A DNA stretch of 64,000 nucleotides from Holothuria scabra (GCA_037179385.1 CM074179.1:6324001-6388000), one strand, 5' to 3'; positions 26,681 to 39,090 are shown, numbered from the stretch's first letter. Notes: generated by a model not told the origin, from the letters alone. Numbers and translations are program-made.

Positions 26681-28900
26681 GCAGAGAGTTGTTTTCAAAT
26701 CAGACCAAAGAGAGTCTATTTTAGACCTGTGTTCAGTGTGACTGTTCCCCCAGGTCAAACTAGAAGAATTCCTTTGCATGGTAATGTACCTTCATTTCTG
26801 AGAAATACTGAAGTTGTGTTGAAATGTAATCATTTTTTAAGCCAGATGTGTCCTTCCGAAATGTTGGTCAATTTGAGGAAAAGTAGAACATATATTCAGG
26901 TTACAAACAAAAGTGAAAGGTCTAAACATTTTGTTCAAAATCGACCAGTGGCATATTTTGATGTGAATGATGTAGCACATGCTACTCAGGAAGTTAGTGA
27001 CGAATTATTTCATCACTTGCATAATACAGAATTTAGAACTGAAGGTTCGAAAGTCTCACCTCGACAAACTTTGAGACAGCGTAATCAAGAGAAATATTCA
27101 CGTTTAGATCCTCATGATCCATTACTGGACATGACAGAGGAGGAAGTGTTTTATCAAAACGTTAATCTGACAGACAGTGTTCTCACTTTAAGAGAGAGAT
27201 CTGAATTTTTGGAAATGTTAATGAGACACAGAGAAGCATCCTCTCTATACGGTGAACTTTCAACTTGTAAGGGTCATGAAACTGATTTTGAATTAGAAAA
27301 CGATGAACCATTTTTCATCCGACCATATTTTACGACAGAGTCAGATAAGATCATCACTGAGAAAGAAATGGATAAATTGGTTACATTGGGAATTCTAGGT
27401 GTAGGTCATTCATCGTATACCTCACCAGTTTTGCTTGTTCCAAAGAAAGGTACAAACGAGAAACGAGTAGTTACCGATTTCAGATATTTGAATTCCCGTA
27501 TCAAGCGTATTAATCATCCTTTTCCATTGTTATCTGAAACCATGAAACGTATAGGAAATTCAAAAGCAAAAGTTTTGAGTGTAATGGACCTCAAGTCGGC
27601 ATTTTTCTCTTTGCCTTTGACTAAACATGCTCAACAGTATACTGGTGTTTCTTCATTTAATGGAGGCAAACATTACTTTTACAAGCGTCTCGCACAAGGT
27701 TTGAATGTTTCACCTGGTATATTTCAAGCAAAAATAGACGAAGTTTTAGGTCAAGTTCAGGATTCAAGAAATATTTGTATCGCTCACCATGATGGTATCA
27801 TTGTATTCAGTTAAGATAAAGAGTCGCATAGAAAACATTTAGCTAGTCTATTTCATGCTCTTGCACCCAATGGGCTCAAAATAAGTCCCAAGAAATGTAT
27901 TTTTTTCTGTAAACAAGTTGTGTACATGGGACATAGTCTAAAAGTGAACGAATCGGGAGATATCACGATTCAGCCACTAGCTGACAGGTGTGCAGCCATT
28001 AAAAATATGGCAAGACCAACTAACCCAAAGGAAGCTAGACGATTTGTTGGTGCAATTAATCACTTGTCGGGATTCTTCCCACACGTTCAGACAATATTGC
28101 GTCCTTTGCATCATTTGTCCAGGAAACACAAACGATTTAACTGGACAGAAGAATGTGAAACTGCATTCAACAAAATTAAGGAGTTGATGACAAGTCATCC
28201 AGTGTTGCATTTACCTAAAAAGGAAGGTGTGTTCTCATTATACAGTGATACTTCTAGGTATGCTACAGGTTGCTACGTTACCCAAATGGTCAATGGTAAA
28301 GAAAACCTACTCGGTTATTATTCCAAAATATTACCGAATGCGTGTCAGAGATACAGTGTTACCGAATTAGAACTTTTCGGGTTGTATATTAACATATCGG
28401 CATTTAGACATTTATTAAAGGGATGTACGTTTAATGCATTTGTTGATCATTCGGCAATTGTTCAGATACTAAAGTCTAAGAGTGAACCGCCCACGTCTCG
28501 CATGCAAAAACTGCTTCTAAAATTTTCAGATTATTCTTTTCAGGTTCGTTATAAGAAAGACACTGAAATAGTTTTGGCAGATCTCCTATCTAGATCGCCC
28601 AGAGATAACGATTCAGAAATAGATCAAATTGTTCCCATTGCTTTTTCGGCAAATGATGATAGTAACACACTTGAATTAGCCAATCCGATTGTCACTCGCT
28701 CATATGCCAAGAAAATGGGTATTGAAATTCCCGATTTGTTTCCAAAGAAACAGACGGAAGCTCCAGTGACTGAAAAAAATCCACGCGAGTCATCTGAACC
28801 TATTCCTTCAGAGTCAGTTGTTCAAAATTTAGAGCAACCTACCCCATTATCTATAGATATTCCACAAATAGATTCAAGCTTAAACAAAGAGTCAAATAAG
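26681..28900 (+). pseudogene. Reverse transcriptase and RNase H, catalytic motif lost and stop codon
   Basis: One frame with an in-frame TAA at 27812-27814. RT landmarks in order: SPVLLVPKKG, VVTDFRYLNS, VMDLKSAFF (first catalytic Asp), LAQGLNVSPGIFQ, then AHHDGIIVFS where YxDD is expected. The second Asp is Gly (27794-27796) and the Tyr is His. After the stop come the thumb and connection (FVGAINHLSGFFP) and RNase H with LYSDTSRYATG, VTELELFGL and AFVDHSAI, keeping Asp, Glu and Asp. A linker follows and the frame runs into another repeat at about 28903. No integrase. An inactive copy. Confidence 0.9.
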
Positions 28901-29080
28901 AGTGGTGTAAGTCACGGGGGTGATTTGGGGGGTTAAAGTCCCCCTCCCAATGGCCCAACCTTAAAATGCAAAAAACACCTAAAATAGCGGGGTTTTTTCT
29001 CTATCCTAAGGCTTTTCACTCATGTCGTGCCCCCAAACCCTCCCCGTGACACAATCCTGGCTACGCGCCTGATAAGACTC
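28901..29080 (-). repeat. CGTAGCC-type short repeat inserted in the LTR element
   Basis: Reverse complement begins CAGGCGCGTAGCCAGGATTG with GGGGAGGG, typical of the CGTAGCCA/CGGATCCA repeats at 33.9, 35.5, 41.9 and 60.2 kb. Possible duplication ATAAGA on both sides (28897-28902 and 29078-29083 region). It ends the recognisable pol frame. Confidence 0.6.
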
Positions 29081-29139
29081 ACACAAGTTACCACGCCCTT
29101 TAACTCACCTTGCCTTAATTTATGTAATGTGAACGCATT

Positions 29140-29770
29140 GTCTCAGATTCCTTTTGTTTTTCTTTGTAATTAAATGTTCTGTTTGTGTTTTTGATTTGAA
29201 AATATTTTTATGAATGTTTGAGTATCTTTGCCTGTAATTCTATTTGTTGTACCCTACACCATATATGACCCACTATGGCAGATCAAGTATTTTATCAACT
29301 ATGAACCATATTGAGTTTTTAATATTGCTAGGAAGAACTCCTTGAAAGCTTCATTTTGATATAAAGATCATGGGCACATGACATTGTGAATCTATTCATG
29401 CATTTGGTAAGGGTTATCAAATATAAATGAAATACAAAACATTAAAAATGATAAAAATGGCTGTATTTCAATTTTACATTAGGCGAAGTAATACCTGATA
29501 AAGCGCGGTGCATTACATATTTGGATTAAGCTAACAATGTTCCTTTAGAATTCTCACAGCGGAATCAACATTATAAACAAATTGAATGCGATGTCGAGTT
29601 ACTGTGACGCAATGACATTGACATCACGGATCGACTTGCCGTGAGCACCAAATTTCAAATCAAATGCACTAATTTTAAATTAGTAACTATATGCTACTGA
29701 TATGCAGTTTTTACCTCCTGAAAAAAACTCTGCAAAACTAAAAGTCGATGAATTTTGTCTCCAGAATCCC
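29140..29770. repeat. Dispersed repeat, copy related to 3195-3545
   Basis: Shares TTTTTCTTTGTAATTAAATG and TTCTCACAGCGGAATCA with 3195-3545 in order. No coding frame. Confidence 0.5.
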
Positions 29771-30864
29771 CGCAAGGTGCCAAGTATCTCTAGATGCTAG
29801 CTTAGGTATGTTATTGTAAGCTTTCATAGTCACGTAACATTCCCGCACGAAACCCTCATTTCTTGATTCGTAATATGGTCTTGCATCCGGAATGAATAAC
29901 GTTTCCATGTCCCTTATTTACCCATTTGAACCACACGAGACTGTTGTAAGTCCATGTTTACAGTTGATATGAGGAGAAAATGTAGCTTTGCAACATTAAA
30001 TTACCGCCTATGGGGTCCGTATGTGGGGATGTAATTTGTAATGTTACACACGTACCGCACCGAGGGAGTAGATTTTGTTCTATTACGCGATTGACGTCAA
30101 ATGCATAAAATATCTGTATTTAAGTTTTCTAAGGTAAATAAAGGTTAATAAAGAAAGGAGCAAACATAATCAGATTTTAATTTAATGTTAGATTATTTGA
30201 ACTTAGATTATTTAAATTTAGATTTTTTAATTAGATGATTTAATTTAAGTACAAATTCTACATACCGAATTTGTGAAGAATCAAGATAGAAAGTTAAGAG
30301 TGAAGTGTCTTCTGAACGCTGGATCCGTAACAACTAGAGTGATGTTAACCCCAAACCCAAAACGACATCTACCCTTTGCTATTTCATCTTTTATTTAGTA
30401 ACCATAAATATTTAACTATACTCAAAAATATTTCAAGGTTCAGTTTGTCAATGCTACGGAACATTGCACGAAACAAACTTTCTGGATCTGACTTTAAAGA
30501 GAAAATTTAATCACCTGAAGTCGAATTAGTAAAGTAGTCTGTCCTTTCCTGTGAGGACTCTTGAGAATACGTCATAATATATTCCCTCCCTTCTTGTTTA
30601 AAATCAAAAAAAGAAAAAAAGAAACAGTTTGGTTTACCTTGAGTATACAATATTTGGGTCATCAAATATTATGAAAGATACTCTTAAAAGAAACAAGGGG
30701 AAAACTGGAATATTCCACTTTTGTTTAACAATTCTTAAGGTTTATTTTTAAAGACAGTACATTTTAGAGGTGGTTTTCCTCATGTTTAATCATTTGATTT
30801 TCAAAAAACGAAGTTAAGATACATACGTTATGATGGTCTTTAATCGGAATCACGTTGTCTAGGG
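29771..30864. other. AT-rich noncoding DNA
   Basis: No exon or named repeat recognised. Includes an A/T block with repeated GATTATTTRAATTTAGATT words near 30185-30250. Confidence 0.4.
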
Positions 30865-31024
30865 TACACTGTAAAACGTGTCCAGCAATTAAACACGTAT
30901 CGCCCCCCCCTTTGGTAATATGTTTAAATACTTCACAATGTGTTTAGAATCTAAACGTGTTTAGAAAGAGTGGTAAAATGTGTTAAGAAAAACGTTTAAT
31001 TCCTAATACCAATTTTAGAGTGTA
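30865..31024. mobile_element. 160-bp MITE of the TACACTCTAAAA family
   Basis: Ends TACACTGTAAAA and TTTTAGAGTGTA (11 of 12 complementary). Interior repeats the words GTGTTTA and TAAACAC/TAAACGT in both orientations, so it can fold back. Same termini as 16872-17091. Confidence 0.8.
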
Positions 31025-31799
31025 AGTGTACACCCATCGAAATGTGGCTAAAGCTATCCCTAGTTGCTGGCACACATTTTTGTTGATGTAGGCCTAATTG
31101 AAAATATTACGATTATATCTGTCGAAGACAACCTACTCTTTTCTAACTCTTCGACTATAGGTGTAGTATTGCGTGTACGAGAAAACTTGAAAACTCAACG
31201 ACTTAGTCAGGGTAAGTCTTTGGAAAGGTCGCTGCAACCCTCCGTACCTCCAGACCGTACCCAAAATGAGTGCCAAAGGAAGAAGAAAAAGAGAAAAGGT
31301 AAAATTGCCCCAGAAGAGAAAAGAGAGAGAAAGAGCATCAAATATAACATAATTTAGAATCTAGTCCGCCTTCCATGCAAACATTTTTTATTGAACTTTA
31401 TCCCAGGACGGTGATAAGTCATTTATTGAGGTAAACAGAAGTCAGTAACTACATTAAATAGAAGTTTTAACCATTAAACGGAAAAGATGTGGCCAATTCT
31501 AAAATATGATTTGTAGTCTAGATGCCAAAATTCATGTTTATAGCTGAGTTCTTACTATTTTTTAGCGACATAAGAGTCATTGGGAGCATACAGTTGTTTA
31601 AAAAGGAAGCTTAAAGCCCATATCAAGTTTTGAAATGTTGAAAAGGAACTTGTTCTAAGCATTTTTGGTGAAATTTGCATTGGAACCCGACATGCGGTTC
31701 TCAAGATTTGAGCAAGTAAAATCGTCACATTTTCAACACAAAGTGAACTTGAAGCAAGGACATATTACATCATGTCCCCACATAAATGGATAGTCTCTA
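31025..31799. other. Noncoding, nothing recognised
   Basis: Contains an open stretch ending at 31357 with Lys/Arg/Glu-rich low complexity (KKKKRKGK). I do not call it a gene: no homology and no splice context. Confidence 0.35.
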
Positions 31800-32170
31800 G
31801 TTTTTCTAGTTTTCTCCAAACTTTACGGTGTTTTTTTTTCTCAACAAACCCATATGATTAGAATGTGATTGCATAAGTTCCATAAGAACTAAAAAGACTT
31901 TGCATTCCCAAAAGGAACATTCTCTTCCAGTTAATTTCAAGGTCAACAAAGCAAGCTGAACAAACAAAGGGAAAGAAAACATTCCTTGTCCATGTGAGGA
32001 CGTGATATAATATTTGCTGCGCTCAAACTCAATTTGAAACACAAATCTAGGGACTTCATTTACTGATATTTTGAGAAATACATGTACAATTTGAATGGAA
32101 ATTTCACCGCACTGTGTAGATTAGGTTCCTCTTTCACATTTGAAAATTTAATTTCAGCTTCAAATTCCCC
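31800..32170 (+). repeat. Repeat family B, copy without SINE
   Basis: Collinear with 61440-61604 plus 61852-62005: ATATGATTAGAATGTGATTG, ATTTCAAGGTCAACAAAGC, CATTCCTTGTCCATGTG, AACACAAATCTAGGGACTTC, GAGAAATACATGTACAATTT. This copy lacks the SINE that interrupts the 61.6-kb copy and so shows the pre-insertion state. Confidence 0.9.
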
Positions 32171-32930
32171 TTTAAAGCAAATTAAATTCGTTTCTCCAGT
32201 CCCACTGCAAAATTTCAGAAATGATGTTCATGCGACCACCCTACCACTAAATTTGTCGTTTAAATGTTTAAACGTCCTAATTGCCAAAAGTCTCTCTTTG
32301 GACTTTCCCCTAAGTATATGCAAAGGTAAGGATTTCCGAGGAAACATGTAAAAATGAACAAAATACAAAAGACATAGCAGACATAAAGCGAATACAGCAC
32401 AAACAGGTCTTTCACTAAACTTGTGTTTAACTAACGCTGTAGGATCTGTTGATAAACGTTATATTCTACGCCTTATTCTAAAATTTAAACAAATGCATTC
32501 TATTCACTACTGACTTACATACAGTATGGTGTATTTTGAAAAAAGTACTGCATTAAAAAACCTTCATTGTTTTTTGTTATTGAAAATATTGTCAACGTAA
32601 GGTACTTTTAAACCAAAGCCGAAATCTGTACACGCTTTATCGGTGAAACAATTTTTTTCTTAGTCACTATAACTTTGGGGATTTTGGAAAATTTCTATGC
32701 AAAGAACTACCCCTATGTACCTTAAGATGAAGAGTAAGAGAGAAGAAAGAGAGTTAAACATCTAATGTTAAAACAAAGAAGAACATAATTAGACAAAAAA
32801 TATTTAAACAAAAAATAAAGAAATCTAACGCACCAATTTTCCCCCGTCAAGAACCAAGTTGTTGCCTCACTAGGAAGGTATAGAGCGCACCATGTAAAAA
32901 AGTGTAATCTGTGACAACAGTTCAGTGGTA
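32171..32930. other. Noncoding, AT-rich
   Basis: No exon or repeat boundary supported. Confidence 0.35.
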
Positions 32931-32937
32931 ACCATAG

Positions 32938-33830
32938 GCGTACGAGGCGGGGGGGGGGGGGGGGGGAGGCTGCCCCCCCCCCCGCAAATTTTCTCAAGAC
33001 CTAAAATTCGGGCAGGGATCTGGAAAAATTCGTGCAGCCTTTTAAGTCTTAAAACCCGGTTTGTTTCTACTTACACAGAAAACTCCTAGGCGCGCCCGAA
33101 TTCCTTCCAACACTTGGCCGAAAAAATAATAAAAAAGCATCATAGTCACGGTACAATTTTCATGAAAACTCTAAAAGATACCAAAATTCGCGACACATTC
33201 GGGCAGCTTATGAAAAAACAATTTTTCGTCAGCCGCGCTTCATATTCTTGCGCAAACCTTTGCCCGAAATGACACAATATTTTGGCAAAAGTTGCAAAAA
33301 TGTTCTGGGATATTTTTAATTGCCAGATTACAAGGGGAGAGAGGATGTAAACAGTCCCCAAAATTTTGCCCGAACAAATCAATCAAAAGCTATCTTGTGG
33401 CGCACCATACTACTAAATGACAATCACCAATGGTCACCAGAAGGCTGAAACGTACTTGGTCGAGAGGTATTTGGGCAGCATATGAATTAGATGACGATTT
33501 TGCACTTTTCAAAATGATCCTCTTAAAATTGGGCGAAACTTTTTTTTACCTGCAGTGCCGTGGAACCGAAATTCGGGCAATGGTACATAAATCGGCGTAG
33601 CTTGTTTGCTCACTCATACGAATTTAGTGTGAACAAATCTGCAAGTAAGTCTTTCCACAAATTCATGTAAAAACATCTAGCAACGTGACAAGCCGGGTTT
33701 TTCTCAAACGGCGTGAGTAGAAAAATCATTTATATATAGACCGGAGTTCGGGCCGAGTCATATAGACAGTTGTATCAATTCAGTGGAACTGGAATTCGGG
33801 CAAGATGAGTCGCAACAGAGTCACAGACAT
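32938..33830. repeat. Degenerate repeat array with ATTCGGGCAG modules
   Basis: After G- and C-runs (32948-32986) the motif ATTCGGGCA or close variants recurs near 33009, 33198, 33569 and 33790. The first block (ATTCGGGCAGGGATCTGGAA) matches 60957-61000. Relic of an unknown element. Confidence 0.6.
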
Positions 33831-33904
33831 ACGGTACTCATGTTTTTAATTCCGTTCTTCAGTTTTCCCCGGAAAGATACAAGACCAGGTAATGTTTTAT
33901 ACAT

Positions 33905-34000
33905 TCCCACAGTGGCGTAGCCACGGGGGACCTGGGGGCCTACGTCCCCCAGATTTTCCTCAACCCCCCCCCCCAGATTTTTGGCGTCCAGATAAAGCAA
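33905..34000 (+). repeat. CGTAGCC-type short repeat
   Basis: AGTGGCGTAGCCACGGGGGA, CCTGGGGGCCTACGTCCCCC and a C-run. Related to 28901-29080 and the reverse copy at 35470-35540. Confidence 0.6.
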
Positions 34001-34985
34001 TTGCAAAAAATAAAATTTTTGAACGGAAATAAAATTTGAAGTATTTCCTTCAAAACAGTAAATAAATAAAATGTGTAAAAATTTAAAAAAAAAATAGATG
34101 AATGTGTGTAAAACACATTTTGTGCGCACGTATAAAATCAAGTAATAACTTCAAAATGCCTACTTTCACTAAATTAGATACCGTTTGTGATCTGCACTGT
34201 CGTTTATTGCATTTCACCTAGAAAATGAAACGAAAGTCTCGACGACAAACCTAAATGTGACTTTGTTAGGTCAAAAACCTTTCTGCCTTTCGGATGGCTG
34301 ATTGATTTACTGAAAATAAGGGAATCGTATCCTGGAGACCACTTTTACACGACCATTCCTTTACTTTGTCATACACAAAATATGCCGTAAGCAGGTAAGG
34401 GTAAGTTACTGCCTTCAGATAATTCTTCCCTTCCATCCTTAACAAGTAGGCCTTGGCCCATGTCGTGCCTCACTCCTGCCCATGCGAAGTGCCACTGTAG
34501 GACGATATTTTTCGACAAGTCCTTTTTTTACTAGTTGGCACTGACGTCCGGGGGATTTGTAAAATGTCCACAAAGTCCTAATTTCATGTGGTTCCCACAT
34601 GATGTATACTTCTGCTTTGCGGTTCAATAATTTTGAGAGATTTATTCGTAGTATTTTAATTTTGACTATGTAATGTACCGATGGACAGATACTACACCAT
34701 TTTGCCCATTGTTTCTTTGGTAGTATGTATGTCTCTTGTAAAATCTCTACAAAAACTAAAAACATTTTGATATTTTTCATGCTCCCCAAAAAGGGAAAAT
34801 CCTAAAACTTAGGCCTATAATCAGTTTAAAGTTTTGCCAAACATAGCACCATTTTGCATCTAGGAAATCTAACGCAAAGAAAGTTTCTCACAGGGGGACA
34901 CAACTACTTTTGGTTTTCCTGTTAAAGGGTAATGTATACTGCCTTAGGTTAGCTGAAATCCATTCAAATATTACCCCATTTGCGG
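34001..34985. other. Noncoding, nothing recognised
   Basis: A minus-strand open frame at 34439-34789 (116 codons) has no recognisable domain and unusual composition. Not called. Confidence 0.35.
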
Positions 34986-34989
34986 CTGA

Positions 34990-36310
34990 GTACATTCAGT
35001 TTTAAACACGTGGGAAGTGCCGTTTTCGGCCATCTGGAGTGGTTTTAAAGCCCGAAATTTTCTTCTATGCTCCACGCCAACTGATGGTGGCGCTCTGCTT
35101 AGATTCAAATATTGCCGCATTTGCCATCTACGTCCTTCTGAAGTTTACAATTTTTCCCAAGGGAAAGGGAGATACCGCTTCCCTTTAGTCTCATCCCCCA
35201 GGCCACAGATCAGAAGTGCCCAGTTTTGGGGTCCCTAAAAAGTGTATGTATTACCATTTTTCATAGATTGATTTTTTATTCTCATTATTTGAGAAGTCGC
35301 AGACATGAGATTCGTATTTCCAGGTTGGGTACATCCAGCTTAAAACACGTGGGAAGTGCCGTTTCCGGCCATCTGGAGGGGTTTTAAAGCCCAAAATTTT
35401 CTTGTACGCTCCGCGCCAACCGATGGCGGCGCTCCGCTCAGATAGTCTTGCCATGCCTGACCTTCGGAGGCACCACCCCCCACTTGTTTCCTAGCCCCCC
35501 CCCCAAAAAAAATCCCATCCTGGCAACGCCACTGCATTCCCAGGTGCTGTATATCATTATATTATGTTTTTTCACATCTCAAATGTTTTTAAGGACGAAC
35601 CTCAGTTAACGATTGCTGGATCGGGGAAGAATATATGAATAGTACCTTGTCAACGCCCTTTCCCCCTCATTTCTTTCTGATTACACAACCCTAGGGTAAT
35701 ACATCTCACCGTATTGATTCAACTTACTGAGTTGTGGGAACTCTTAAATAGCCTTGGAAGTGCCATTTCCAGCGATCTTGGAGGCGTTTTGGGCCAAAAT
35801 TTTTGGGGCGTTCCGGGCCAAGCCATGGTGGCGCGGAGCGCTGAGAGTCTGTCTATCGCCCTCCATGACAATGCCTTGGGATTTTCGAGGGTTTCTGAAG
35901 TTTTTCAATTTTCCAAATTATATTGATGATAATCTCATGCTGCATGACGTAAAATAGTTTGTAGAACGCGAAAGCAAACCCATTTTCCAATGATTATAGC
36001 TTAATGTAGTCATCCAGTGGTAGTGTGGTACATTTCATCTGGAAGTTTTCTGACCTTTTTGTAGATTTGCTTAATTTGGTGAAAATTTTATTGCAAACGA
36101 AAGTTCAAAATATCGACGGCTTTGATTCTGCTTATAAGCCTGGGAAAAAGGCCATTTCCGGCTGTCTGAGGAGTTGCGATTTTTCAAAATTTTCTGTACG
36201 CTCCGCGCCAACTGATGGTGGCGCTCCGCTTAGATAGTCTTTCGGGCAGAATTACATTTTTCGGGCAAAGAATCCGCTGCCCCCCCCCCAAACTGAAATG
36301 CTCCCGTACG
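34990..36310 (+). repeat. Family A cluster, four copies in 1.25 kb
   Basis: Copies begin at about 35009, 35345, 35753 and 36143, all plus strand, each with (G)GAAGTGCC(R)TTTCC(R)GC, a block like AAATTTTCTTGTACGCTCCG and an end GGCGCTCCGCTTAGATAGT. Spacing is 336, 408 and 390 bp. The last is followed by TTTCGGGCAGAATTAC and a C-run. A reverse CGTAGCC-type repeat sits between copies 2 and 3 (35470-35540). Confidence 0.85.
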
Positions 36311-37043
36311 CCTATGGTGATAACAAAACTAAAAACAAGAGGGCAATCCACGGAGTTGCATATCTCATCGCTAACATGTGCGCAAGTTGGTTACAGAACT
36401 TGAACTATTTATGTGCTAGAAGTTTTATCTGTGCTGTTTTTAAGCTACAGTAGAATTTCATTGACAAAAATTACTATACTAAAGCTGCATGCCACAATCC
36501 TTTGAAATTCCTATTTGAAGTCCATTTGGGAAGCGATTTTTTTCGTTCCAAGGGACGAAAGTTTTTTTTCGTAAGATAGCGAGGGAAAAGAATATGGCAC
36601 AGACCAATCAAGTTCTTGGAACTATAGGCGCACCCCTTATTCAAAAACAAAAAACATCATTTGGATATTTAAATTCTGACACCGGTGATAAAAGAACTGG
36701 AGAAGGGCTACCCAATTTTTGTAACGGTTGCCCTTTTAATCCAGTAGGCCAATCTAAGATTTTGGAACAAATTTATTTTTAAGATGTTGGTATCCCCTTG
36801 CAACACTCTAAAGAAAACTAGCTTGAATGTTACACTTAACTGAAACGGATATGGACGCAACGATTAAAAAAGTAAGACGCTTTCGGGGACGCTTCAGACA
36901 GGTGCGTAATTGTTATTATTCAGGCACTAGCTGTATGAGCGTATTCTCCATTTTGACGCGACGGCAAACTTCACGTGTGCCCCGGAGCGTCTCAATTAAA
37001 AAACTGGGCGTGTGCGCCATGACGCCATGTTGAACGTGTGGCG
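36311..37043. other. Noncoding, becoming CpG-richer to the right
   Basis: No gene recognised. 36880-37040 has many CG dinucleotides (GACGCGACGGCAAACTTCACG), which could be a regulatory region, but nothing defines it. Confidence 0.3.
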
Positions 37044-37318
37044 TTAGAAGATTTCCGGCCGACGCACAAACCTTTTCTGCATACTGGCCTGTGGCGAATC
37101 CTAGCCCGTGGCAAGGAAATTGTCACGTACGTTTTTTTTGCGATGGTTCAAAACCGCCAAGTTTTCAGGGCACTAATATGTAAGATAGGTAGGCCCTATG
37201 CCTAACCTAATGTTAGTCACCCACAGTTTCATATCTTGGGTTATTCCTTTCCACGGGCTAGGATTCGCCACAGGCCAGTACGCAGAAAAGATTAATGCGT
37301 CGGCCGAAAATCTTCTAA
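37044..37318. mobile_element. Foldback MITE with about 75-bp inverted arms
   Basis: Left arm TTAGAAGATTTCCGGCCGAC ... ACTGGCCTGTGGCGAATCCT AGCCCGTGG pairs with right arm CCACGGGCT AGGATTCGCCACAGGCCAGT ... GTCGGCCGAAAATCTTCTAA. Loop of about 125 bp. No coding capacity. Confidence 0.9.
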
Positions 37319-38160
37319 AGTAAGTTCCTCGGTAACTGTTCTTTGGGTACACCTTGACATAAAGTGAATGATTTCCCTTGATTTCCCTAAATTATGTCCA
37401 TAAATACCGACATACGCCGGACGTTTTGAATTCCCAATTACAGGCCAGGCTCAGCCCATTTGAAATTCGAACTAATGCGAAAAAACGTATGTGAACGCGT
37501 CTCAAAAATGGTGACTTCACTGGAGGCACGGTTAGCAACACTGTACCAGAGAGCTCACAATCATCGAATCATGTGCATGGTAACGCGTGTTAGCGCATTC
37601 ATAATTGCAAACACCGGTGCTACAATAGCAGTGAGCGTGGCCACTGACATTGTGAATTGTGCATCGCACGGTTACTGCTTAGTATTCGCAATAGCATCTT
37701 CACCAAACAGCCCATACAGTAAAGAGGCGCTCGTAGTGGGGAAGCGCTTGTTGTGGTCTGTCCATACATGTTCATAGCTGTTCTTTATAACGCCCGAACC
37801 GCGTCTTTCTTGCACAAAAACAGAACTATTTTTACCCGCGCGCATATGCACGCGAACATTTTGGCCAATGATTTGCTCCGAATCCCCACCATGGTCCGCG
37901 CCTTTCGCTCTGTATGTTGGACTTTTTATTGTGATGCAATCGTTTTCATGAGGTTGCTAGGATAAGATAACTTTACCGAGCGTTACATTAGTTCCACATC
38001 TAGACGCGCGCCGTAGGGCGGGGTTTGTGCCGTCAATTGCGTCATAAAAGTCAGGTTAACTGTTGCGGCATTTTTCGAAATTGAATTTCGAACGCAGTTT
38101 TCCTTCGAATATCATTTATGCCGAATTATACGGGTTTTTAACGGGGTGTGAGGTGATATT
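37319..38160. other. CpG-containing noncoding stretch
   Basis: An open frame at 37460-37777 (105 codons) lacks homology and splice context. GC content and CG count are higher than in neighbouring DNA. No feature is called. Confidence 0.3.
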
Positions 38161-38199
38161 TGTACAATTCTGTATCAAATCTTGCAATACACAAAAGTT

Positions 38200-39090
38200 T
38201 TTATGGCCGTGTCACGCCCTTTAACCTTTGACAATCTGTAAGGTGAACTATGTCCTTGGTTGCCATGACAACCACACATATCGGTACAACTTATCATGCC
38301 TAGGCTATTTTACTTAAACTTTCAGACTTGTGGGATGCTTCCGTTAAGAGTTAAAGTGAATCGAAAAAAGTATTTGACCCCCTGTCACGTGACCTTTGAC
38401 CTTGGTTGCCATGGAAACTACATATTTTGGTAGAACTAGTCTACCCTATTATACTTGTGAAGTTTCATGTAAAATGAAGGTTTCCTTTTGAAGTTTTAGT
38501 ACAAAATAGTAAAGAAAAGTGTTTTTTGCCAAATGTGACCTTTGACCTCTGATCTTTGACCTTTACTTCCGAGGGTCTGGGAGACATAAGTTCCCACCCT
38601 GGGGTACCCACCTACCAATTTTGAAAAGAATCGGTCCAGCCCACTAGGAGGAGTTTAAAAGACAAAAACGTTTTACGAACCAATTTTCACTTGAAAATTT
38701 TTTGTTCCATTCTACCACTTGACCTTTGACCTCTGTTGCTATGGCAACCACATATTTTGGTAGGCCTAGTTGCAATCATCATATGTGTGAAGTTTCGTGT
38801 CAGGAGGACTTTTACTTTTGGAAATATAGCAGAAAATGTCGATTTCACTAAATTTGACTTTTGACCCGTAACCTATGATCTTCACTTCCGGTTGTGTATT
38901 AAAATGCAATTGTTCCACCTAAGGTACCATCCTACCAAGTTTGAAGAAAATCGGCCCAGCCGTTTACAAGATATTAGGAAAACAAAATTGGACACACATA
39001 CACACACCCACCTACACACACACACACACACGGACAGGTTTTGACCCCTCTCTCAGCCCTGGACCTTCAGTCACCCCGGGGTACCTCACC
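38200..39090 (+). repeat. TGACCTTTGACC / TTGCCATGGCAACC repeat with (AC)n tail
   Basis: Three diverged modules, each with (A)CCTTTGACCT, GGTTGCCATGGCAAC and a GTGAAGTTTC(R)TGT block (near 38260, 38400 and 38735), then ACCAAGTTTGAAGAAAATCG-like sequence, an (AC)n tract at 38995-39030 and a GGACAGGTTTTGACCCC end. Resembles repeat tails widespread in marine invertebrate genomes (from general recollection). Confidence 0.75.

Larger units (their letters stand above)
23794..28900 (+). mobile_element. Degenerate Ty3/Gypsy-type LTR retrotransposon, 3' part missing
   Basis: Order: 5' LTR (23794-24225), tRNA primer site (24226-24240), about 1.1 kb of leader, gag with zinc knuckle, aspartic protease, reverse transcriptase, RNase H. 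This protease-RT-RNase H order fits Ty3/Gypsy elements. The frame is broken in gag, between gag blocks and in the protease, and stopped after the RT palm. The RT catalytic motif has lost one aspartate. No integrase or 3' LTR follows: at about 28903 a different repeat begins. The element sits head to head with HAL and is inactive. Confidence 0.88.

Noticed and set aside
34439..34789. 116-codon minus-strand frame
   Set aside because: No domain, no splice context, no codon pattern that suggests a protein.
37460..37777. 105-codon plus-strand frame in a CpG-richer stretch
   Set aside because: No recognisable domain. Length is explained by locally lower AT content.
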